DNA of 64,000 bases from an uncultured Prevotellaceae bacterium (lineage in GTDB: Bacteria; Bacteroidota; Bacteroidia; Bacteroidales; Bacteroidaceae): positions 1 to 64,000 of the forward strand of contig OMWC01000020.1 in NCBI GenBank assembly GCA_900314655.1, written 5' to 3'. The position numbers and the translations under genes are program-made. Under the pieces are notes generated by a model. That model did no database searches and was not told the origin of the DNA. It worked only from the letters and a program-made list of their open reading frames with translations. Below, in pieces: positions 57,901 to 64,000 of the stretch; within the stretch, counting starts at the first letter, position 1; each line of letters begins with the position of its first letter.

Positions 57901-58956
57901 TTGTTTGTCCTCGGTGATATAGTTGATATCTTCGCGGTTGCCGGTGCTCACCAGGGAGAAAAGCGTGTTGTTCAGATTCGTATAGGCCACACCTTGTTTG
58001 GCAGATCCCATCCACATCTGACTTCCAGACTTGTAGAAACAGTTGATATGGCTGTTATAGGAGAGAAATGGACTGATGCCATAGGGAGCGAGTGCCTTAT
58101 TCTCGTCCGCGTTGCATACGAAAACGCCCCTGTTCTCGGTAGCAATCCACAGGTGTCCGTCGTTGTCGTCATAGACAGCTGTGATGTTTATGTGCTGGAG
58201 TTGTTCAGTCAACGGATTCGTTACCCATTTGTTTTCTTTCAGAGAATAGCAGAGCGGGCGTTCCACAGGTGTGTGTGCCGTGTAGATCCATAGCCGCATC
58301 CGGCTGTCTAAATACAAGCGGTTATATCGGGATATATTTGAAAGTTTTGTTTCACCTTCGTAAATAAGTTTCTTCCTATTGATATCTACACGATAGAATC
58401 GGCCGTCATTTGTCAATATCGCAGTCATATCTCCTCGCGATTCTATTTCTATGACGTCTGGTTTTTGGTTGAGCGGAATCTCCGTTAGGCTTTTCTTGGT
58501 GTAGTTGTAGTGGTAAAGTGATTTCTCGGATGCAACCCAGAGATGATGGTTCTCATCGATATAAACCTTGTTTGTCGCGTTCTTGATGCCCAGTTTTTTC
58601 AAGATGTCTTTTCCGTTATTCTCTAAAGCATCTTTCTGGCGGTTGTAGGTAAGTATGTTATCGCCGGAAACAATCCACAGTGTCCCATCTGCCGTTTCCA
58701 TCACTCGGTTGATGTCGCTATAGTGAATTCCAGCTTCGTTGAGCAAGAAATTCTTATAGATATAACCATCATAGCGGCTAAGGCCGTTTATGGTTGAAAT
58801 CCACATGAAACCATAGGAGTCGCGCATAATATCGCGAACATAGTTGTCTGCTAATCCACTTTTTACGTCAAGTGTTTTGAAATATAGATTTTGCTGGCTC
58901 CAAGCAGAAGTTAATAGGCCGCAACAGATTAGGAATATCAGAAAAGTTCTCTTCAT
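54967..58956 (-). CDS. Second hybrid two-component system regulator (HTCS)
   Basis: This 1329-residue protein has a signal peptide (about 1-20), a reg_prop propeller sensor (about 25-700), a Y_Y_Y domain (about 715-770), a membrane segment (about 775-795), a histidine kinase (FFTNISHDLKTPLSL; NNLLSNAYKYN; GSGIGLHIVKEYV), a receiver with the normal acidic pocket (VVEDNFD), phospho-acceptor (SDVMMPVMNG) and Lys (YITKPYN), and an AraC HTH at the C-terminus. It lies between the glycosidase operon and susC, pointing away from susC, and is the better candidate for activating this locus. The last residues and stop come from the 22-bp repeat. Confidence 0.95.
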   Translation of the reverse strand: MKRTFLIFLICCGLLTSAWSQQNLYFKTLDVKSGLADNYVRDIMRDSYGFMWISTINGLSRYDGYIYKNFLLNEAGIHYSDINRVMETADGTLWIVSGDNILTYNRQKDALENNGKDILKKLGIKNATNKVYIDENHHLWVASEKSLYHYNYTKKSLTEIPLNQKPDVIEIESRGDMTAILTNDGRFYRVDINRKKLIYEGETKLSNISRYNRLYLDSRMRLWIYTAHTPVERPLCYSLKENKWVTNPLTEQLQHINITAVYDDNDGHLWIATENRGVFVCNADENKALAPYGISPFLSYNSHINCFYKSGSQMWMGSAKQGVAYTNLNNTLFSLVSTGNREDINYITEDKQGNIWMGFDGDGVARQSPDGNFIYYNVENGGAPSNIITSMAITSEGAVWLGTYGEGVARLEGNQFRRIHLDKIKPDNAEALVKCMIADYDGNIWIGTVDNGVICIGKDGRQSILNNKNSPMASKSIMSLAIDENGCLYIGNSHGLFMYDTRKHTFITPKKVTETLQNEYFTSIFVDSRGLIWAGSRNGVWVYQRNNGELYHLQTADGLSNNYIRAIVEDEFHYMWLSSDNGITRIQVKEGDDAARFVCQPYFDEDGLQQANFYNNASCATKDGRCLIGSFKGYLQIQPSQSSISYPEMKVLFTELYIDGKAVTVGDDTHALKESMHLTKKVIIRHGVNNFAIAVSCMNQDMKQRVSYMYRMKGHGENWTKVNGNYIYFNELSSGSYTLEVKAVAPGGWSSEISTVQIVVKPPFWLSVPAWILYGLLALGVLWFYIRKLKKKQKETMAVQKVEMELAQQYEMEEKKIKFFTNISHDLKTPLSLIIAPLEKVLSGNIEKPVRTELNVAWKNAKLLLDEITQLLDFRRLDVGSEKLYKSHGDMVSLVQQLIQGFNYYSENRNIHTNLRINVQSLEMDFDENKMRRIINNLLSNAYKYNKENGTVNVTLGVRHQNGRKMMELQVADTGKGISDENKEHIFKRFYQESNDGEYIGSGIGLHIVKEYVNMHGGEVTVKDNHPEGSVFVVTIPIEEGVQAKEEALAIQDNGMERQQINNGEDTEETRQESDQTTVLVVEDNFDSRHFLERSLSDEYEVLTATNGKEALDVLKKHDVDLVISDVMMPVMNGLELCNRIKTDIKYSHIPVILLTAKSTEDNIMAGLRDGADDYITKPYNLDILKLRIKKVLQWTDDVHQRIANGIEIEPSKITVSSVDEELISKAIQLVEKNMQDGNFSVSELSSAIGMTRGHLYKKMMAITGKSPVEFIRILKIKRGRSLLEQGKTNISEVAYAVGYSSKQFSKYFKDEYGCLPSEFIKQNRQTTK

Positions 58957-58976
58957 ATAGCGTTTGATTTTCTTTG

Positions 58977-58984
58977 CAAAATTA
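58977..58984 (-). promoter_or_regulatory. -7 box of the second HTCS gene
   Basis: TAATTTTG on the reverse strand, 20 bp before the ATG at 58956. No clear -33 element. Confidence 0.5.
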
Positions 58985-59151
58985 GTGTAAAATGTTCATT
59001 TATCCCACTCTACCGCCTAATTTATGTCTTTAAATGTATTTTTTTAACTTTTAAACCGAATTATTGTATCATATTTAGGAGTAAATGTATTTTGGATACA
59101 TTTTTTCTTTTATTTGATTTATTCATTCTTTTTCATTTGTTTTTTTTTGTT

Positions 59152-59159
59152 TACTTTTG
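59152..59159 (+). promoter_or_regulatory. -7 box of susC
   Basis: TACTTTTG, 58 bp before the susC ATG. The -33 region lacks TTTG at the right distance. The 260-bp HTCS-susC gap is very AT-rich with long T runs and probably contains the HTCS target site, which I cannot identify. Confidence 0.55.
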
Positions 59160-59217
59160 TGCAAATTTATTTTAATAACCTAAGCATTAATTCATTATTC
59201 TATAACCTATAATATCA

Positions 59218-62200
59218 ATGAAAAGTAAATGTAGTTTTATTCTCTTTGCGCTACTGACACTACTGTGTTGGTTGCCAAGTGTGTCTTCTGCCCAGAATAT
59301 CAGGGTAGAAGGTACAGTGCAAGATGAGTCTGGAGAAGCTATGATCGGTGTGTCTGTTCTGATCAAGGGGCAAGGCACCGGTACAGTGACTGACTTCGAC
59401 GGAAATTACGTTCTTCCTTCCGTTCCTCAGGGAGCGACACTGGAATTCAGTTATGTCGGCTACCTGAAGCAGGAAGTGAAAGTCAGCGGCCGTCGTGTGA
59501 ATGTTACGATGCGTCCAGACGCTCAGAATCTTGAAGAAGTGGTGGTCATTGCCTACGGTCAGCAGAAGAAGGTAACTATTACTGGTGCTGTCTCGCAGGT
59601 TGGTGGTGATGAACTCCTGAAGGCTCCTGTGGCCAGCGTGGCCAATGCCTTGCAAGGTAAGCTGCCCGGTATGTCGGTGGTTCAGCCTTCTGGTATGCCT
59701 GGTGCCGATGAGCCAGTTATCCGTGTGCGTGGTACAGGTTCTTTGAATAGTGCCGAACCGCTGGTACTCGTTGATGGTGTAGAGCGCTCTTTCGGACAGC
59801 TCGACCCCAATGAAATCGCAGACATCTCCATTCTGAAGGATGCCTCGGCAACAGCCGTGTTCGGTGTGCGTGGTGCTAACGGTGTTATTTTGGTTACGAC
59901 CAAGCGTGGTACCCCTGGCAAGGCCTCGGTGACTGTTTCTGCAAGTGCCGCCGTTCAGCAGATTGCTAAATTCATTGATTTCGCAGACTCCTATACTTAT
60001 GGAAAAATGTGGAACTATTCAGCTATCACCGACGCCCTGCCTATGAGCCAGTGGCCAGGCAGTGCCACGATTGCTGACTATACGCCATACGCCGATACGG
60101 GTATCCGCTTCAGTCAGGATGTTATGGAGCATTTCCGTAAAGGTGATATGCCAACCACATTTCCTAATACAGACTGGATCAATTACATTATGAACGACGC
60201 CGCATGGCAGGAACAGGTCAATGTGAATGTGAACGGCGGTACGGAGAAGATGAGATATTTCGTCTCTGCTGGTTTCCTGAATCAGAATTCACTCTTTAAG
60301 ACATTCTCAAATAACGATGATGAGACCTTTAAATATAAAAGGTTTAACTATCGTGCCAACTTGGATATCGATGTGTCTAAGTATAGTCAGCTGTCGCTGA
60401 CCTTAGGCGGACGCGTTCAGAACCGTACTACGATGGGTGGCGGTGAAGGTTTCCTTTTCCGTTATCTCCAAGGTGCCACTCCATACGCTGGTATCGGAGT
60501 TGATAGTCAGGGACGTCATATTGTTTCCGATGAGGCTCTCGTAGGTCCTTACGACCGTGACGCTCTTTCCAACTATTATGACTTGGGTTATGTTACCGAG
60601 AGCACCAACGTGCTGAACCTCGACCTTCAGTATAAACTCGATATGAGTTTCCTGACTCCTGGTCTCGATTTCAAAATCAAAGGTTCTTACAACACTGAAT
60701 ATACAGCTCAGAAGAACCGTCAGAACGGATTTGGCACAGGTGTAACTTATGTGGCTACACTCGACGGCGGTGAAGAGGTGTTGCGTAAGACGGGTGTCAC
60801 TTGGCCCCTTCCCTATGGCGAGGGCAAATGGGGCAGCCGCAACTGGTATGCTGAGGCCAGTTTCAACTATGCCCGCAAGTTCGGTTTACATAATGTGGGT
60901 GCCCTATTGCTTTACAACCAGAGCAAGACCTATTATCCTTGGGACTCTGATGGCAGCCTGTATCAGTCGATTCCAAAAGGCTATGTAGGACTTGTCGGAC
61001 GTGTGACATACGACTATGACACGCGTTATTTGGTTGATTTCAATATTGGCTACAACGGTTCTGAAAACTTTGCAGAAGGCAAACGCTACGGCTTCTTCCC
61101 CTCCTTCTCTTTGGGTTGGGTTCCATCCAACGAAAAGTTCTGGGAGCCTATCAAGAAATATATAGGCTATTTGAAGTTGCGCGGATCGTGGGGTAAGGTA
61201 GGTAACGACAACACAAACGGAGCTCGTTTCCTTTATCTTCCCGGAGCTTGGCAGTTCTATCAGGGCTCGATGACCACGAACCCACAGGTGCGCGGTGCCA
61301 ACTTCGGTACCAGCGGCAACTGGCTGCAGGCCGTGAGAGAGCTGACCGCAGGTAACCCCGACGTTACCTGGGAGACTGCAACGAAGATCAACGTCGGTCT
61401 GGATGCCGCCTTTATCGGTGATCGTCTGTCTGTGAATCTTGACTTGTTCTGGGAAGACCGTAAGGACATCCTCGTGTCGAACGCCTCGCTGCTACCGGCA
61501 GTGACGAGTCTCCCGTCGAGCTATGTCAATCAAGGTCGAGTAAAGAATCATGGTTATGAACTTACTTTGAAATGGGCTGATAAGGTGGGCGATCTGCGCT
61601 ATAGCATCAGCCCCAGCATAGCCTTCGCTCGCAACAAGGTGATTGAGATGCTCGAGGTACCGCCATTGTACGACTACCTGAGTCGTACTGGACTGCCAGT
61701 AGGACAACGCTTTGGCTATGACCTCTTTGAGTTCTACCAGCCAGGTACCGAGGAGCGTTACAAGGCAGCCTACGGCGCGGACATGCCCGACCAGAACATC
61801 ACACTGAAATATGGTGATGCCGTCTATGTGGACTTGAATGGTGACGGCATTGTTGACCAGAACGACCAGAAACCTCTTGGCTATACCGATAACCCAGAAA
61901 TCACTTGGTCTGTCAATGCCAGCTTGAACTGGAAGGGGCTCGACTTCTCGATGCTTTGGGTAGGTGCCGATAACACTAGCCGTGCACTGAACGGATACTT
62001 CCGCGATCAGTTCGGTTCAACGAACACCTCAGCCTTGGCACAGTGGGTGGCCGACAATTCCTGGACAGAGGACAATCCTAATGCTATCCTTCCGCGTATT
62101 TCGTTCACTAACCGTGTTCACAATAACCGCGACTCGCAGGCTTGGATAATCAACTCTAAATACGTGCGTCTGAAGAATTTGGAGATCGGATATACCATTA

Positions 62201-62379
62201 ACAAACCCAAGTGGCTCTCGCTGCTCAACTATGTAAGAGTCTATGCTTCTGGACAGAACCTTTTGACTTTTGCCGACTTCAAGGGTAATGACCCGGAAGC
62301 TCCCGGATCAGGTCTCGACTTTGGTGTGCGTTATCCTATGACACGCGTGTACAACTTTGGTCTGCAAGTGAATTTCTAA
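59218..62379 (+). CDS. SusC/RagA-family TonB-dependent transporter
   Basis: This 1053-residue outer-membrane transporter has a signal peptide (1-25), a carboxypeptidase-like/CnaB extension (about 28-110; VEGTVQDESGEAMIGVSVLI), a TonB box and plug region (EEVVVIAYGQQKKVTITGAV; VRGTGSLNSAEPLVLVDGVE; DASATAVFGVRGANGVILVTT) and a beta-barrel ending LQVNF with the terminal Phe. SusC imports oligosaccharides captured by SusD using TonB energy. susD starts 28 bp later. Confidence 0.96.
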   Translation: MKSKCSFILFALLTLLCWLPSVSSAQNIRVEGTVQDESGEAMIGVSVLIKGQGTGTVTDFDGNYVLPSVPQGATLEFSYVGYLKQEVKVSGRRVNVTMRPDAQNLEEVVVIAYGQQKKVTITGAVSQVGGDELLKAPVASVANALQGKLPGMSVVQPSGMPGADEPVIRVRGTGSLNSAEPLVLVDGVERSFGQLDPNEIADISILKDASATAVFGVRGANGVILVTTKRGTPGKASVTVSASAAVQQIAKFIDFADSYTYGKMWNYSAITDALPMSQWPGSATIADYTPYADTGIRFSQDVMEHFRKGDMPTTFPNTDWINYIMNDAAWQEQVNVNVNGGTEKMRYFVSAGFLNQNSLFKTFSNNDDETFKYKRFNYRANLDIDVSKYSQLSLTLGGRVQNRTTMGGGEGFLFRYLQGATPYAGIGVDSQGRHIVSDEALVGPYDRDALSNYYDLGYVTESTNVLNLDLQYKLDMSFLTPGLDFKIKGSYNTEYTAQKNRQNGFGTGVTYVATLDGGEEVLRKTGVTWPLPYGEGKWGSRNWYAEASFNYARKFGLHNVGALLLYNQSKTYYPWDSDGSLYQSIPKGYVGLVGRVTYDYDTRYLVDFNIGYNGSENFAEGKRYGFFPSFSLGWVPSNEKFWEPIKKYIGYLKLRGSWGKVGNDNTNGARFLYLPGAWQFYQGSMTTNPQVRGANFGTSGNWLQAVRELTAGNPDVTWETATKINVGLDAAFIGDRLSVNLDLFWEDRKDILVSNASLLPAVTSLPSSYVNQGRVKNHGYELTLKWADKVGDLRYSISPSIAFARNKVIEMLEVPPLYDYLSRTGLPVGQRFGYDLFEFYQPGTEERYKAAYGADMPDQNITLKYGDAVYVDLNGDGIVDQNDQKPLGYTDNPEITWSVNASLNWKGLDFSMLWVGADNTSRALNGYFRDQFGSTNTSALAQWVADNSWTEDNPNAILPRISFTNRVHNNRDSQAWIINSKYVRLKNLEIGYTINKPKWLSLLNYVRVYASGQNLLTFADFKGNDPEAPGSGLDFGVRYPMTRVYNFGLQVNF

Positions 62380-62407
62380 GGTTAATATAATAATAAGGAA
62401 TAATAAT

Positions 62408-64000
62408 ATGAAGAAGATATTTAATTACATATTGGCTTTAGGGATGCTGTCAGGCATCTTCACGGCATGTGTCGATGACATCAATGTGGGTAATGCTTTC
62501 TTAGAGAAAGCCCCTGGCGTGGATGTCAACATCGACACAGTGTTTAACAAAGCCGAATACGTCCGCAATTTCCTATGGAGTGCCTACGGACAGCTCTATT
62601 GTACCTACACTTCAGGAAACATGATGAACGGTGCACCCATCGACGTGCTTTCCGACTCCTACCACTGTTATGTGGGGTGGGGCGGACCTATTCAGAGCTA
62701 TTATCCCGGTGGTCTGACTGAAGATGCCCAGGATACGGATAATGGTAACTTTATGGGTAAGTTCTCTTACTCAACGAAGGGTCTGGGCGACGTGGCTGGT
62801 GGCCGTGTGTCGATTTATGAGACCGTCCGTAAGTGCTGGCAGATTATCGAGAACATCGACCGTGTGCCCGACATGACTGACACGGAGAAGAGCTGTCTGA
62901 AGGGCGAGGCCTATACGATTATGGCCAGCCGCTATTTTGATGCTTTCCGTAATTTCGGTGGTCTCTGTCTTGTGAAGAAAGCTTTCCCTGTGGGTGAGAA
63001 TTTCACTGATGGTCGTAGTACAGCCTGGCAGACCGTTGAGTTCATCGACTCACTCATCCAGTGTGCCGTCGATGAGCCTGGATATCGCTGGAATGTGCCC
63101 GATGCAGATATCGGCCAGTGGTCAGGTCGTCTGACAAGGGCTTCTGCTCGTGCCCTTCGTGCCAAGGTATGGATGTTTGCCGCTTCACCGTTGTTCAACA
63201 ATAGTGAGCCCTACATGACATATACCAAGAAGCCCACAGGACTTGAGAATGAGCTGCATGTGTGGTTCGGAAAGGAAGATCCTTCGCTGTGGAACCGCTG
63301 TCTGCAGGCCTGTAATGACTTCTTCAATGATAATGCGGCCAATGGCAACTATTACCAGTTGGTTCAGCCGACATCACAAGACGAGGCTGGCTATCGTACG
63401 GCTTATCGTCGGGCTTACCGCTATCGTAACGATGCTACCCACCACGAGAAGATCTTCGATGCTCATCCCACGCAGCTGTTCTCCAGCTCAGTACAGGACG
63501 GTTCCGTCAGCAATGGATGGGGCTGGGGATGGAACGGCTGGACCATCGACTGTGTACGCCAAGGTGGTCAGGTGCCTACCAACGAGCTGATGGAATGCTT
63601 TGGTATGCAAGACGGTCGCAACTTCCCGTACGAGAATCTTTATGGTGCGGGCAAGAATCCAAATGGCATTGATATGTTTGCCGACCGTGATCCTCGTCTC
63701 TATGAGACAATGGTTGTGCCTCGCCACGATCTACCTGCAGGTTTCGACTATGCCGGTCAGAACTACAACGACCCCTGGGTGGGTGGCTGCCTGCAGAACA
63801 ACAGTAACTTCAACAGCAATGCCGACGATGTGGCATCAGGTTACTGTAAATTTAAATGGTTCCTCGATTATAAAGGTGGTAGCCGTTATGACGACGAGTA
63901 CATTGGCGTATCTTATATCCGTTTGGCAGAGATGTATCTCATTCGTGCTGAGGCTAAGGCCGAAACTGGAGACCTGAGAGGCGCACTTGATGACTTGCAT
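62408..64000 (+). CDS. SusD/RagB-family glycan-binding lipoprotein (3' end beyond window)
   Basis: The frame opens with ATG at 62408 (MKKIFNYILALGMLSGIFTAC) and stays open to the last base, giving 531 residues. The lipobox Cys is residue 21. SusD features include GEAYTIMASRYFDAFRNFGG, a TPR-like helix with RASARALRAKVWMFAASPLF, and near the edge SYIRLAEMYLIRAEAKAETG, the conserved C-terminal motif. It caps the SusC barrel and binds the glycan at the cell surface. Aromatic-rich WGWGWNGW (about 375-382) may be part of the binding platform. Confidence 0.94.
   Translation, partial: MKKIFNYILALGMLSGIFTACVDDINVGNAFLEKAPGVDVNIDTVFNKAEYVRNFLWSAYGQLYCTYTSGNMMNGAPIDVLSDSYHCYVGWGGPIQSYYPGGLTEDAQDTDNGNFMGKFSYSTKGLGDVAGGRVSIYETVRKCWQIIENIDRVPDMTDTEKSCLKGEAYTIMASRYFDAFRNFGGLCLVKKAFPVGENFTDGRSTAWQTVEFIDSLIQCAVDEPGYRWNVPDADIGQWSGRLTRASARALRAKVWMFAASPLFNNSEPYMTYTKKPTGLENELHVWFGKEDPSLWNRCLQACNDFFNDNAANGNYYQLVQPTSQDEAGYRTAYRRAYRYRNDATHHEKIFDAHPTQLFSSSVQDGSVSNGWGWGWNGWTIDCVRQGGQVPTNELMECFGMQDGRNFPYENLYGAGKNPNGIDMFADRDPRLYETMVVPRHDLPAGFDYAGQNYNDPWVGGCLQNNSNFNSNADDVASGYCKFKWFLDYKGGSRYDDEYIGVSYIRLAEMYLIRAEAKAETGDLRGALDDLH

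Overview
The window looks like chromosomal DNA of a gut or rumen Prevotella-like member of the Bacteroidota. The evidence is a SusC/SusD pair, two hybrid two-component regulators (HTCS), a DUF4492-cydAB cluster, and many genes preceded by the Bacteroidota promoter TTTG-N19/20-TAnnTTTG rather than -35/-10 boxes. Calls come from reading the sequence and translations; no database search was run.

Region 1 (1-2.8 kb) is AT-rich and probably acquired. It holds a toxin-antitoxin pair (XRE-type antitoxin and a DUF3990-type toxin cut by the window edge). Next to it is an isolated gene for the front half of Cas12a: recognition lobe, first wedge segments and start of the PAM-interacting domain, with no RuvC or Nuc part and no CRISPR array in the window.

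Region 2 (2.8-27.7 kb) is mostly chromosomal. It carries a SpoIIE-type phosphatase sensor, an amphipathic 33-residue-repeat protein, a low-molecular-weight tyrosine phosphatase, trmB, a run of secreted proteins of unknown function, a TMEM43-like protein, a TPR/AraC sensor-regulator, an M15 peptidase and Mrp. Then come an export operon (coiled-coil protein, TolC, HlyD, two ABC-2 permeases, fimbrial-anchor-like lipoprotein), DUF4492-cydA-cydB, a cyclophilin, an SGNH hydrolase and an AlkZ-related protein. Gaps here are packed with short repeats of 6-7 bp period, GC-rich palindromes and a roughly 140-bp dispersed repeat. Several repeats run into coding sequence or supply the stop codon.

Region 3 (27.8-38.7 kb) has a stand-alone GH2 enzyme, a repeat-dense gene-free stretch, and a type I restriction-modification operon (hsdM-hsdS-[toxin-antitoxin]-hsdR). 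Upstream of hsdM, a consensus promoter drives about 265 nt that can fold into a highly structured RNA.

Region 4 (38.9-64.0 kb) begins with a LuxR-type regulator and a LacI regulator, followed by a polysaccharide utilisation locus: HTCS, GH31 with PA14 insert, GH2, Gfo/Idh/MocA oxidoreductase, alpha/beta esterase, second GH31, second HTCS (opposite strand), SusC and a SusD that runs off the end. Two putative alpha-xylosidases, a beta-galactosidase and an esterase suggest (by inference) decorated xyloglucan oligosaccharides as substrate. The first HTCS has a receiver domain lacking two normally conserved residues.
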